This document shows, in pieces, positions 51,661 through 60,403 of a stretch of 64,000 bases of DNA. The position numbers and the translations under genes were made by a program. The stretch spans positions 1,054,001-1,118,000 of the forward strand of contig NZ_FOZK01000001.1 of NCBI RefSeq assembly GCF_900114435.1, in the 5' to 3' direction. The notes under the pieces are model-generated. The model did not search any database, was not told where the DNA came from, and saw only the letters and a list, made by a program, of their open reading frames with translations. This DNA is from Halomicrobium zhouii. GTDB lineage: Archaea; Halobacteriota; Halobacteria; Halobacteriales; Haloarculaceae. The first letter of the stretch is position 1; every line of letters begins with the position of its first letter.

Positions 51661-52293
51661 ATGCTCGTGCTCGGCGACGCACACGCCGCCGACCCGGAGA
51701 ACCGCGCGGCGCTGCTGGCCGCCTACGACGACGCCGACGCGGACGTGGCCATCCAGCTCGGCGATCTGGAGTGGTACGACCTGCCGGTACCGACGTGGTT
51801 CATCGCGGGTAACAACGAGGACTTCGACGTCGTCGAGGCGATGCGAGCGGGTGAGACGCCGCCAGGGGTCACCAACGCACACCTCCTGGCCAGTACCGCC
51901 ACCGAGATCGAGGGACTGCGAATCGCGGGCCTCTCCGGTAACTTCGCACCGACGCGCTACGACAGGGCACGGAGCGACCTCGTCGGCGAGCGACGGCGCC
52001 ACTTCACCCACGAGGACGTCGAGCGACTCGCCGAACTCGACGATATCGACCTCCTGCTCACCCACGAGGCACCGAACGGCCTCCTCTCCTACGGGTACGA
52101 CCCGGGCTGTGACCACGTCGACGACCTCGTCGCCGCGGTCGACCCGGACCTCGTCCTCGTCGGCCACCACCACAGCCACCACGAGACGACGGTGCACGGC
52201 ACGCGCGTCGTCGGCCTCGCCCCGGCCTGGCAGTGTTACTACCTGCTGGACCCCGTGGACCTGACCTTGCAGGTCCGCGAGACGCCCGGTTGA
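51661..52293 (+). CDS. Metallophosphoesterase
   Basis: 210 residues. Motif set: GDAHAADPENRAAL (D6, H8), QLGDLEWYD, IAGNNEDFD, LLLTHEAPNG and GHHHSHHETTVHGTRVVGLAP, the calcineurin-like phosphoesterase pattern with two metals. Substrate unknown. Begins 56 bases after repeated element copy B. Confidence 0.87.
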   Translation: MLVLGDAHAADPENRAALLAAYDDADADVAIQLGDLEWYDLPVPTWFIAGNNEDFDVVEAMRAGETPPGVTNAHLLASTATEIEGLRIAGLSGNFAPTRYDRARSDLVGERRRHFTHEDVERLAELDDIDLLLTHEAPNGLLSYGYDPGCDHVDDLVAAVDPDLVLVGHHHSHHETTVHGTRVVGLAPAWQCYYLLDPVDLTLQVRETPG

Positions 52294-52300
52294 GGGACGG

Positions 52301-53878
52301 TCACCGACCGCCGCGACCGCTCTCGGCGTCGTCGCTCGCGACCGAGTCGTCGCCGAAGCCGAACCACTGGTACCAGACGGGCTGGAAGGCGCCCTCGTCC
52401 TCGGCGATGTCGTCCCACTCGGCGAGGCCGCGCTCTTCGCGCGTGCCCGGAATCGTGTTGTCGAGCACGAGCGCCGCGAGGCCGCCGACGGCCATGCCGG
52501 TGGTCCCGATGACGTAGACGGTGTCGGCGACCACCTGCTGGCCGACGACCGCGCCGGCGACCGGAACCGCCGCCAGGCCCTCCCGGAACGCACCGATCGA
52601 GCCGACGTTGGCCATGTACTCCGGGACGGCGAGGCCGACGAACAGTGCGAAGCCGACGACGAAGACGTTCCGCGAGGAGTCGAGATCGACGTACCGGAGG
52701 TTCGAGAGCCCGACGGCGACGATCTGGGCGAACATCGCGACGAAGAGGCCGCCGACGATGGGGTCGGGGATGGTCGCGACCAGCTGGCCGAAGTAGCCGA
52801 CGAAGCCGAACACGAGCATGATGACCGCACCGATCTGGACGACGTAGCGCGAGGCGACGCCGGTCAGGCCGATGGCGCCGATGTTCTCGGAGTAGGAGGT
52901 CGACCCGCCCGTCCCCATGATGCCCGAGAAGACGTTCATCAGCCCCTCCATCCCGATGCCGTGGTTCAGCCGGCGCTCGCTGGGCATCCCGTTGCCGGTG
53001 AGCCGCGCGACGGCGTGGTAGTCGCCGATGCTCTCGACGATGGAGGCAAGTACGCCGGCGAACATGCCGATGACGAAGGCGGCGTTGAACGTCGGCATCC
53101 CCCACTGGAACGGGTAGATGGGAAGGAGCAGTCGAGCGTCGGTGATCGCTCCGAGCGCGACGTAGCCCGTCGTATCGGGCGTGTAGAACCCGGTCACGGA
53201 GAGGACGGCTGCGACGAGCCAGGCGATGACGACGCCGAGGATGACGGGGAAGAGGCGAAACAGCTGGGAGTAGCTGTCGAGATACTGCGAGAAGCCGACG
53301 ATCAGCAGGAGCGTCAGCCCGAGGAGCCACCAGTTGTTCCCTGCACTGGTGACCTGGCCGACGTTGAACAGCGCCAGCCCGATCAGGGTGATCGTCGGAG
53401 CGATGACGACCGGCGAGAGGAATCTGCGTAGCTTGCCGACGATGCCGAAGTAGCCGATGGCGACTTCCGTCAGCGCGGCGACGATGATGGCGCCCTGGAG
53501 CGCCTGCAACTTGACCTGCCAGCCGACCTCGCCCGGCAGGACGGTGACGGTCGCGACGATGGCGAGCGCCGGCGCCAGCATCGAGAACGGCGCCCCCTGG
53601 ACGAGCGGGTAGCGGTTCCCGAACGTGGTCTGTGCCAGCGTCGCGATCCCGGAGACGACGAAGAAGGTGCCGACGAACCGCGCGGTCACGCCGGTCGGCA
53701 TCTCCATCGCCCCCGCCAGGATGAGCGGCACTGCGACGTTCGCACCGACCATCGTCAGGTAGTGTTGCATCCCGAGGACCATCGACTTCGGCAGCGATGG
53801 TCGGTCGTCGATCCCGAACGCCACGAATGACTCGTCGTCGTCCCCCGCGTCGTCGTTCCCGTCGGACGCTGTACTCAT
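52301..53878 (-). CDS. NCS2-family uracil/xanthine permease
   Basis: 525 residues with about 14 spans. Early PSLPKSMVLGMQHYLTMVGANVAVPLIL and middle SIGDYHAVARL with GMEGLMNVFSGIMGTGGSTSYSENIGAIGLTGVASR are NCS2 hallmarks (the latter being the substrate-site helix). Imports uracil or xanthine with H+ or Na+. Converges on the metallophosphoesterase gene with seven bases between. Acidic tails on both ends. Confidence 0.92.
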   Translation of the reverse strand: MSTASDGNDDAGDDDESFVAFGIDDRPSLPKSMVLGMQHYLTMVGANVAVPLILAGAMEMPTGVTARFVGTFFVVSGIATLAQTTFGNRYPLVQGAPFSMLAPALAIVATVTVLPGEVGWQVKLQALQGAIIVAALTEVAIGYFGIVGKLRRFLSPVVIAPTITLIGLALFNVGQVTSAGNNWWLLGLTLLLIVGFSQYLDSYSQLFRLFPVILGVVIAWLVAAVLSVTGFYTPDTTGYVALGAITDARLLLPIYPFQWGMPTFNAAFVIGMFAGVLASIVESIGDYHAVARLTGNGMPSERRLNHGIGMEGLMNVFSGIMGTGGSTSYSENIGAIGLTGVASRYVVQIGAVIMLVFGFVGYFGQLVATIPDPIVGGLFVAMFAQIVAVGLSNLRYVDLDSSRNVFVVGFALFVGLAVPEYMANVGSIGAFREGLAAVPVAGAVVGQQVVADTVYVIGTTGMAVGGLAALVLDNTIPGTREERGLAEWDDIAEDEGAFQPVWYQWFGFGDDSVASDDAESGRGGR

Positions 53879-54029
53879 CGATACGGGGTTTGCGTTCCCC
53901 CTTCAAATCATGCGGGGGAACGCCACGAGGCGTGTCGATAGGCCGACACGCTGGGTACCGTGGCGAGATCCCGGCCGCAGACCACCGACGGGGCCAATCG
54001 TTTTCACTCGGCCGGGCGAATCAACCGGT

Positions 54030-54308
54030 ATGGCAGACCTGCTCTCCGACGACGAGATAGCGGCACAGCTACCCGACGAGTGGGAACGCGACGGCGACGA
54101 GATCACCCGAACGTACGAGTTCGACGCGTACCTCGACGGCGTCGGCTTCGCGGCCGCGGCCGGCGGCCTCGCTCAGGAAGCGTTCCACCACCCCGAGATG
54201 ACTATCGGCTGGCGCGAGGTCGAGGTGCGCCTGACGACCCACGACGAGGGCGGCATCACCGGCAACGACATCGACCTGGCCGAACGGTTCGACGAGATCT
54301 ACGAGTGA
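54030..54308 (+). CDS. 4a-hydroxytetrahydrobiopterin dehydratase (pterin-4a-carbinolamine dehydratase)
   Basis: 92 residues. The core HHPEM (55-60 region), WREVEVRLTTHDEGGITGNDIDLAERFDEI and length match the PCD family. Recycles the 4a-hydroxy-pterin made by aromatic hydroxylases; in archaea the related protein may have a role in molybdopterin or pterin metabolism. Divergent from the permease gene. Confidence 0.92.
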   Translation: MADLLSDDEIAAQLPDEWERDGDEITRTYEFDAYLDGVGFAAAAGGLAQEAFHHPEMTIGWREVEVRLTTHDEGGITGNDIDLAERFDEIYE

Positions 54309-55091
54309 TGGGTGACAGTCCGGAATAAGATGAACAACGGCGTTCGTCGCTTCCGGATAGTACATCACTCCGTCAGATCACTGTCACCTGATCACCACGC
54401 CTATCCTCTACTTACTTGTCGTTCTTCCAGACGTGTGATCACTCACGTTTCGGTTTCTTCGTTCAGGCCTCTCGGAGCCATCGCTTTGGCGTGTGGCCGA
54501 AACCCATAGTTGAATCGTTTTCGTCGTACCAGTGTATAAGCGCGGCACCGTTCCTACACTGGTCGATGAATATTCCGTAACAGTCTGGGGTTACTTGCTC
54601 GTACAGTGCTAACTCACAAGCCATCCCTGTACTAGCATTCCCGCTGTTACAACACCCTTCGAAGGTGTTGAGATACACTTCATTGTCATCGAAGTAACCA
54701 GTATCGACCTCGACATCCTCGTACTGGGAGAACTTACACTCTGACTCTCTACCATAGTCTTTTATCCAGTACTCTGCGCCCGGATCGTAGTGATCGTCTG
54801 CCGACGCGGCGCTACTGGTCGTAACAAGTCCAGTCGTTACAACGGCACCTTTTGTAAACTTTCCAAGGAGCTTTCGGCGATTCATGATATTTAGTCTGGA
54901 TTACCAGACATATACAATTTAACCGAATGACAATAAATAATTAATGGTATATTTGGAATTATAGGTTACACGTCCTGATTAGAACTTGAAGCGTGAAGTA
55001 TAGACGCGTTTTCGTTTAAAGCGGGTGAACGAGCCTCTGAAAGGAGCAATGACATGAAGAACTAACCTCTCTAAAACACAACAGATACAAA
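54309..55091. other. AT-rich island
   Basis: About 780 bases with much lower GC than the surroundings, including runs such as AATAAATAATTAATGG near 54940. It contains one gene (54463-54885). The rest has no gene I can support. The upstream part of the LWR-salt gene contains two tiny overlapping start-stop frames (near 55050), probably irrelevant. Confidence 0.7.
54463..54885 (-). CDS. Six-cysteine secreted protein, Tat-type signal
   Basis: 140 residues. N-terminus MNRRKLLGKFTKGAVVTTGL has a twin-arginine pair and a hydrophobic stretch ending SSAASADD, so cleavage near residue 29 is likely. The mature part has six cysteines (C50, C78, C79, C90, C102, C110) that could form three disulphides, within CCNSGNASTGMAC and DCYGIFIDQC. 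It is encoded in AT-rich DNA and has no match I know. Size and disulphide pattern permit a bacteriocin-like (halocin) or a surface-defence role, but no export or immunity gene is adjacent. Confidence 0.72.
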   Translation of the reverse strand: MNRRKLLGKFTKGAVVTTGLVTTSSAASADDHYDPGAEYWIKDYGRESECKFSQYEDVEVDTGYFDDNEVYLNTFEGCCNSGNASTGMACELALYEQVTPDCYGIFIDQCRNGAALIHWYDENDSTMGFGHTPKRWLREA

Positions 55092-55490
55092 ATGACAGCT
55101 TCAGACAAGCATGGTGACGGCGCACAAGCCAGCTACGTCTTCCGCGTCCGGTTTCGGCTCGAACCGGGGCCGCCCGAGGTTTCGGTCGAGCCGGACAGCT
55201 TCGAGACGGTGCTCTACCGCGAGGCCGACCGGCCCGGCTCTGACGGCTGGCTCTTCTTCCGAGACAACCTCTGGCGTGGCGACCTGGGCGACCAGGCCCA
55301 CTTCCGCGAACTGACCGAGGAGGCCCTGGACGTCCCTGTGACAGCGGTCTCCTTCCGGGAACTCCAGACCGACGAGGCGTATCTCGAGGACCTGAAGGAG
55401 GCGATCGCCGCCGACCTCGACCTGTTCAACGCCGACGGCGTCTCGAAGGTGCTGTTGAAGTATCTCGGTAGTTCGATCCGCGTCGAGTAA
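55092..55490 (+). CDS. LWR-salt family protein
   Basis: 132 residues. AQASYVFRVRFRLEPGPPEVSVEPDSFETVLYREAD, then GWLFFRDNLWRGDLGDQAHFRELTEEALDVPV. The DNLWRG sequence is the feature that names this haloarchaeal family. Function unknown. Starts at the edge of the AT-rich island; the coding region itself is again GC-rich. Confidence 0.78.
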   Translation: MTASDKHGDGAQASYVFRVRFRLEPGPPEVSVEPDSFETVLYREADRPGSDGWLFFRDNLWRGDLGDQAHFRELTEEALDVPVTAVSFRELQTDEAYLEDLKEAIAADLDLFNADGVSKVLLKYLGSSIRVE

Positions 55491-55491
55491 G

Positions 55492-56469
55492 CTACTCGTC
55501 GGCCGAACTTGCGGGCGGGACGCCGCTCGTCGAACGCGCCGCCGGCGCACCGTCCTCCATCCTGGACAGCAGGTAGCCCGCCAGCGCGAGCCACGGGAGG
55601 ACGGAGACGACTCCCATCGGGAGCGGCCCCAGCAGGTAGTCGGGGTCCCCGCGGGCGAAGACGACGGCGACGACGGCGGTAGCGTTGATGGCGCCGTGAC
55701 CCAGCGAGGCGGGCCAGACGCTGCCGGTCCGCAGGGTGAGCCACGCGAGGAACGTGCCCGCCGCGAGGGCGAACGCCAGGAAGACGACGAATCCGACCCA
55801 GGGGAAGCCGCCGTAGTCGAAGCCGTACTCGTACCCCATCGCGATGAGTGGCCAGTGCCACGCGCCCCAGATCAGTCCCTGGACGACGACGGCGCCTTGG
55901 AGGCCAAGCGGCGCGAGTTTCGGGAGGAGATAGGCCCGCCAGCCGAACTCCTCGCCGAAGCCGAAGACGGCATTGACCAGCGGGTTGATCACGACCGCTG
56001 CGCCGACGGTGAGGGCGACGAGGGCGAGCGGCGACATCCCGACGTCGGCGCCGCCGGCCGCGGCCGACGCGAAGGACTCCGCCGCTGGGTCGAAGTACTG
56101 CGGGAAGACGGCGAAGTACAGCGCCGCGCCGAGTGCGGTGAGGACGCCCGGCGCGAACCAGGCGGCGACGTACGCCCGCCAGTGGTCGAAGAAGCCGACG
56201 GATAGCCCGAGGTCGTCCCACCCCTCGCGGGTGAGTACGCGCGTGAGAACGTTGGCGATACCGGGCGCGAACATGTAGGCGGTCGGGAGCAGTATCCCAG
56301 CCAGCGTGAGCGAGAGCGGCCCGGCCTCGACGACGGTCGGACTGTCCGTGAGGCCGCCGCTTGCGTAGATGTAGCCCGCCGTCGCCCAGGCGATGCCGAA
56401 GGCGAACGTCACGAACAGACCGAGCCGACGCCGTTCGAGAGGGCCGTCGGTGTCGGGGAACGCGTCCAT
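55492..56469 (-). CDS. CPBP-family intramembrane glutamic protease
   Basis: 325 residues, about eight helices. The catalytic motif EEFGWRAYLLPKL (EExxxR), then WGAWHWPLI and the final H (SLGHGAINATAVV) are conserved. Cleaves within or near the membrane; processing of prenylated or secreted proteins is possible. Start at ATG 56469 is preferred over 56517 because CTTTTGC lies about 30 bases upstream of it as a TATA-like box. Stop lies one base from the LWR-salt gene stop. Confidence 0.87.
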   Translation of the reverse strand: MDAFPDTDGPLERRRLGLFVTFAFGIAWATAGYIYASGGLTDSPTVVEAGPLSLTLAGILLPTAYMFAPGIANVLTRVLTREGWDDLGLSVGFFDHWRAYVAAWFAPGVLTALGAALYFAVFPQYFDPAAESFASAAAGGADVGMSPLALVALTVGAAVVINPLVNAVFGFGEEFGWRAYLLPKLAPLGLQGAVVVQGLIWGAWHWPLIAMGYEYGFDYGGFPWVGFVVFLAFALAAGTFLAWLTLRTGSVWPASLGHGAINATAVVAVVFARGDPDYLLGPLPMGVVSVLPWLALAGYLLSRMEDGAPAARSTSGVPPASSADE

Positions 56470-56610
56470 ATTCAGATTTTCGAACAGGTGGTGCAAAAGA
56501 GTTGGCTCGATTGACATCTTCCGCTGTCCCGCTGGAATGGGCTCTGACACTGCTCGTCCCGGCTTCGGCGGAAACTACTTACTCGTCACTCGCGTAGTCA
56601 CACGATCCGC

Positions 56611-57297
56611 ATGCCCCGAGACGACTACGACTTCTGGGTGTTCGACCTGGACGGCACCCTGGTCGACATCGAGCCCTCCTACCCCCGCGAGGTCCTGACC
56701 GAGGTCGGCGACCGACTCGGCGTCACCTTCACGGACCGGGACGTGACCGTCCTCTGGTACGGTATGGGCGGCACGCGCGAGCAGTGCCTGCGCCGCCACG
56801 GCGTCGACCCGGTGACGTTCTGGGAGACGTTCCACGAGGTCGAGGACCCCCTCGCCCGCGCGTCCGCGACGTTCCTCTACGACGACGTCGAGCGCTTCGT
56901 CGGCGCCATCGACGGCCCCGTCGGCCTCGTCACCCACTGCCAGGAGTACCTCACCGACCCGGTGCTCGACGAACTCGACATCGGCGACTGGTTCGACTCG
57001 GTCGTCTGCTGTACCGAGGAGATCGGCTGGAAGCCCGATCCCGGCCCGGTCGAGCAGGTGATGACCGACATGGGCGTGGGGTACAACGGTCACGCGGGGA
57101 TTCCCGCGAGCGGAGCGAGCGGGAGCTCGGGAGGCCGGAGGCCTGCCGGTGTCATGGCCGGTGACGACGCCGACGACGTCGGCGCGGCCTGGAACGCCGG
57201 CCTCGACGCGGTCCACGTCGAGCGTCACGACCCCCACGAGCGAGGCCAGTGCGTGATGGGTGACCACCGGGTCACAAGCTTCACCGAACTCCACTGA
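56611..57297 (+). CDS. HAD-superfamily hydrolase with hairpin-derived insertion
   Basis: 228 residues. Motif I FWVFDLDGTLVD, motif II LVTHCQEY, motif III Lys (GWKPDPGP) and motif IV MAGDDADDVGAAWNAGLDAVHVER. Between III and IV, about 20 residues (GHAGIPASGASGSSGGRRPAG) are unlike the family and are encoded by palindromic DNA at 57102-57144. The frame is kept. The phosphatase is probably still active if the loop is surface-exposed. Substrate unknown. Confidence 0.82.
   Translation: MPRDDYDFWVFDLDGTLVDIEPSYPREVLTEVGDRLGVTFTDRDVTVLWYGMGGTREQCLRRHGVDPVTFWETFHEVEDPLARASATFLYDDVERFVGAIDGPVGLVTHCQEYLTDPVLDELDIGDWFDSVVCCTEEIGWKPDPGPVEQVMTDMGVGYNGHAGIPASGASGSSGGRRPAGVMAGDDADDVGAAWNAGLDAVHVERHDPHERGQCVMGDHRVTSFTELH
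57102..57144. repeat. Two hairpins inside the HAD gene
   Basis: 57102-57124: TCCCGC ... GCGGGA with inner GC-GGA-GC (two GA mismatches in the stem). 57132-57144: AGGCC-GGA-GGCCT, a perfect 5-bp stem with GGA loop and the same 13-base core (AGGCCGGAGGCCT) as hairpin three at 15815-15831. They coincide with the additional residues of the HAD protein. Confidence 0.75.
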
Positions 57298-57386
57298 CTG
57301 ATCCCGGTCCACTGGACCCCGCACCGCCGGTTTCTTCCCCGACAAGACGCGCGGGTTTTAAGCCACTCTGCGACGGGTGTGGTCGC

Positions 57387-58166
57387 ATGCCCCTGAATCC
57401 CGTGACGACGGTCCTCTTCGCGGTGTTCCTCTTCGTGGGCCTCGCCATCGTCTGGTACGGCGCCCGCGACCTGCGCATCGTCTACCATATCCTGCGCAAC
57501 GACCCGGTCGAGGTCTACACTCTGCCGAATCGCCCCGGTCCGGTCGAAATCGAAGGGACCGCTCGCGAAGGAGACGACGGCACCGTTACCGCGCCGTTCT
57601 CCGGCCAGTCGTGTCTCGCCTACGAGTACGAGGTCCAGGAACTCCGTTCATCGGGGAAACACAGCAACTGGGAGACTCTCGTCGAGGGCGGGCAAGCGGT
57701 GCCCTTCTTCCTCGACGACGGCGACGCTCGCGTCCGTGTCGAACCCGCTGGCGCGTCGCTCCACTTCGGAGACCACACCACGAAGGTCGATCCTGGCGAC
57801 GAACCCCCCGAACGGATCCGGCAGTACGTCGAGGCCACCGAAGACGTCGAGGCCCAGGACGGGGCGCTCGACTTCGGCCCGCTGGAACTGCATCTGGGCA
57901 ACCAGCAGAAGTTCGTCGAGCGCCGCCTCGACGTCGGCGAGACGGCCTACGTCTACGGCGAGGCGTTCGACGAACCCGTCGGCGGCTGGGGGTCCGGCGT
58001 CGTGAATGCCATTGTCCGGCACGGTGAGCAGACGCCGGTGTTCGTCATTTCGGACGCGCCCGAGCGGGCGACGGCCTGGCGAATCGTCAAGGGGGCGCTC
58101 GTCACCGTCGGGTTCGGGGCGCTGTTCCTCGGGTTCGTCGCCCTGTTCGGCGTCGGGATGTTGTAG
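57387..58166 (+). CDS. GIDE-like membrane protein
   Basis: 259 residues. An N-terminal helix (TTVLFAVFLFVGLAIVWYGARDL), then a domain with GPVEIEGTAREGDDGTVTAPFSGQSCLAYEYEVQE, AVPFFLDDGDARVRVEP and VERRLDVGETAYVYGEA, matching the GIDE/DUF3137-type extramembrane domain of mitochondrial ligase MUL1 and its prokaryotic relatives. Ends with another helix (GALVTVGFGALFLGFVALFGVG). No RING finger is present, so no ligase activity is expected. Function unknown. Confidence 0.8.
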   Translation: MPLNPVTTVLFAVFLFVGLAIVWYGARDLRIVYHILRNDPVEVYTLPNRPGPVEIEGTAREGDDGTVTAPFSGQSCLAYEYEVQELRSSGKHSNWETLVEGGQAVPFFLDDGDARVRVEPAGASLHFGDHTTKVDPGDEPPERIRQYVEATEDVEAQDGALDFGPLELHLGNQQKFVERRLDVGETAYVYGEAFDEPVGGWGSGVVNAIVRHGEQTPVFVISDAPERATAWRIVKGALVTVGFGALFLGFVALFGVGML

Positions 58167-58239
58167 CGGTCCCGGTCGCGAACTCGGGACCTGACAGCGG
58201 ACCACGGCCTTTTTCGTCGCGGCTCCCCAATCGTGTATC

Positions 58240-58599
58240 ATGTCAGCGCTCCGTGACGCGTTACGAGACCTGCCCGAGGCGGTGTTCGCCGACGTGCTGG
58301 AATCCGACGACGCGTACCTGCTGGTGCTGGACCTGCCGGGGGTCACCGCCGACGGGTTGACCGTCAGTATCGAGGGCGGCAAACTCGTGGTCGAAGCCGA
58401 GCGGGCCAAGGCCGTTCCCGAGGAGTTCGAGTACGTGAACGAGGACCGGTCGCTGTTCCTCGACGCCGAACTGCCGCTCCCGCCGGACGTGACCGAGTCG
58501 GGGGCCGAGGGCGATATCTCCGACGGCGTACTCGAACTCCGCTTGCCCAAGGCCACGACGGGCCGACAGACGTCCATCCCCATCGAGGACGCTCGCTAG
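58240..58599 (+). CDS. Hsp20/alpha-crystallin family small heat-shock protein
   Basis: 119 residues. YLLVLDLPGVTADGLTVSIEGGKLVVEAER is the alpha-crystallin start and ISDGVLELRLPKA the closing strand motif. Holds unfolded proteins in oligomers. Shorter than the typical 140-160 with a reduced N-terminal arm. Followed after 13 bases by the AarF gene, possibly one transcript. Confidence 0.88.
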   Translation: MSALRDALRDLPEAVFADVLESDDAYLLVLDLPGVTADGLTVSIEGGKLVVEAERAKAVPEEFEYVNEDRSLFLDAELPLPPDVTESGAEGDISDGVLELRLPKATTGRQTSIPIEDAR

Positions 58600-58612
58600 G
58601 GGTGGCCCGCTG

Positions 58613-60346
58613 GTGAACCTCCGCGCCTACTGGCGCTTCTTCGTCGTCGTGCGCCACTTCCTCCCGCTGATGGCCGCCTACGCCCGGGACCGCAACCGGT
58701 TCCTCTTCTTCGGGTCGTCCCGGCGCGTCACGGCCGAACAGCGCCGCGACCGGGCGGCCACGCTGCTGGACTCGCTGCTGACCCTCGGCCCGACGTTCAT
58801 CAAGCTCGGCCAGCTGCTGTCGACGCGGCCCGACGTGCTCCCGCCGGAGTACATCGACGAGTTCACCAAACTCCAGGACAGGGTGCCGCCAGCGCCGTGG
58901 GCCGACGCGAAGGAGGTACTGGAGGCAGAACTCGGCCCGGTCGGCGAGCGCTTCGACGAGTTCGACGTCGACGCCATCAGCGGCGCGAGCCTCGGCCAGG
59001 TGTACCGCGCGGAGGTCGACGGCGACCCGGTGGCGGTGAAGATCCGCCGGCCCGGTATCGAGGCGCTCGTCGAGGCCGACCTCCGGGTGGTGCGGTGGAC
59101 GCTCCCGGTGCTGCTGTACTTCGTCGACGAGTCCCGCTCGTTCTCGCTGGAGACGCTGGCCGACGAGTTCGACCGGACGATCCGCGAGGAGATGGACTAC
59201 CACCGCGAGGCCCGGATGCTCACCGAGATCCGCGGGAACTTCGCCGACGACCCGGACGTCCGCATCCCCGAGGTCCTCGAATCGCACTCGACCGAGCGCG
59301 TCCTCACGATGGAGTACGTCCCGGGGACGAAGATCAACGACGTCGACGCGCTCGACGACCTGGCCGTCGACCGGACGGCCCTCGCCGAGACGCTCCAGCG
59401 GACCTACCTCCAGATGATCATCGACGACGGCGTGTTCCACGCCGACCCCCACCCCGGCAACCTCGCGGTCCAGGACGACGGCACCCTCGTCTTCTACGAC
59501 TTCGGGATGTCCGGGCGGGTCGACTCGTTCGTCCAGGGGAAGATCGTCGACTTCTACACCGCCGTCGCCAGCCAGGACATCCACGCCATCCTCGACGCCC
59601 TCGTCGAGATGGGGACGCTCTCGCCGGAGGCCGACCGCCAGGTGATGGGCGAGGTGATGGAACTGGCCATCGCCGACGCCCGCGGCGAGGACATCGAGCA
59701 GTATCGCGTCCAGCAGATCGTCTCCCAGGTCGAAGACACCATGTACGAGTTCCCGCTCCGCCTCCCGGCCGACCTGGCGCTCGTCCTCCGCGTCGCGACG
59801 GTGGTCGAGGGGGTCTGCGTCACGCTCGACCCGGACTTCGACTTCATCGCTGTCGCGACGGGCTACCTCCGCGAGGAGGGTCACATGGCAGCAGGCGCCC
59901 GGGAGTTCGCCGAGGAGCGCGCGACCGAGTTCAGGGACGCGGCCCGGTCGACGGTCCGCATCCCGCCGAAACTGGAGGGGACCCTCGACCGCATCCAGCG
60001 CGACGAACTCAGAGTCAACGTCGAACTCGAGGACCCCGGCGGCCTGTTCGGCAACCTCGCCCGCCGCCTCGTGCTCGGGATGGTCATGGCCAGCGGCGTG
60101 TTCTCGACGGCGTTCCTCTACGCCGTCGCGGACAACATCGCGTCGACGATCGTCGCCGCCGTCTTCACCGTCGTCGTCGGCTTCTCGCTGCTGTACTCGT
60201 TCCGTCGCCGCCGCGGCATCCGCGCGAAACCGCAGTTCACCAGACAGAGCATGCGTGAACGGTCCGGGGCTGGGTCCGGGGCCGGGTCCGGATCCAGCGC
60301 GGCCGACCAGCAGCTGACGTTCGGCGAAGACGACGGAGAGAACTGA
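58613..60346 (+). CDS. AarF/ABC1/UbiB family kinase-like protein
   Basis: 577 residues from a GTG. Characteristic: LTLGPTFIKLGQLLSTRPDVLPPEYIDEFTKLQDRVPP (KxGQ motif), SGASLGQVYRAEVDGDPVAVKIRRPG (Ala-rich loop and Lys), FHADPHPGNLAVQDDGTLVFYDFGMSGRV (catalytic). Two C-terminal helices anchor it in the membrane. UbiB proteins are ATPases required for ubiquinone-type lipid metabolism; a menaquinone-linked role in haloarchaea is a guess. Confidence 0.92.
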   Translation: MNLRAYWRFFVVVRHFLPLMAAYARDRNRFLFFGSSRRVTAEQRRDRAATLLDSLLTLGPTFIKLGQLLSTRPDVLPPEYIDEFTKLQDRVPPAPWADAKEVLEAELGPVGERFDEFDVDAISGASLGQVYRAEVDGDPVAVKIRRPGIEALVEADLRVVRWTLPVLLYFVDESRSFSLETLADEFDRTIREEMDYHREARMLTEIRGNFADDPDVRIPEVLESHSTERVLTMEYVPGTKINDVDALDDLAVDRTALAETLQRTYLQMIIDDGVFHADPHPGNLAVQDDGTLVFYDFGMSGRVDSFVQGKIVDFYTAVASQDIHAILDALVEMGTLSPEADRQVMGEVMELAIADARGEDIEQYRVQQIVSQVEDTMYEFPLRLPADLALVLRVATVVEGVCVTLDPDFDFIAVATGYLREEGHMAAGAREFAEERATEFRDAARSTVRIPPKLEGTLDRIQRDELRVNVELEDPGGLFGNLARRLVLGMVMASGVFSTAFLYAVADNIASTIVAAVFTVVVGFSLLYSFRRRRGIRAKPQFTRQSMRERSGAGSGAGSGSSAADQQLTFGEDDGEN

Positions 60347-60403
60347 CCGCCGACCGGCCGCCCGTCCGCCGGCTTCTTCGACGACCACAGCATACGGTGA
60401 CGA

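Noticed and set aside
55040..55091. Tiny frames before the LWR-salt gene considered as regulatory leader peptides
   Set aside because: Two to three codons only, in AT-rich DNA where start and stop codons are frequent by chance.
58364..60388. A 674-codon minus-strand open frame opposite hsp20 and aarF
   Set aside because: The aarF gene on the plus strand has full catalytic motifs; the antisense product is Arg/Asp-rich without a fold.
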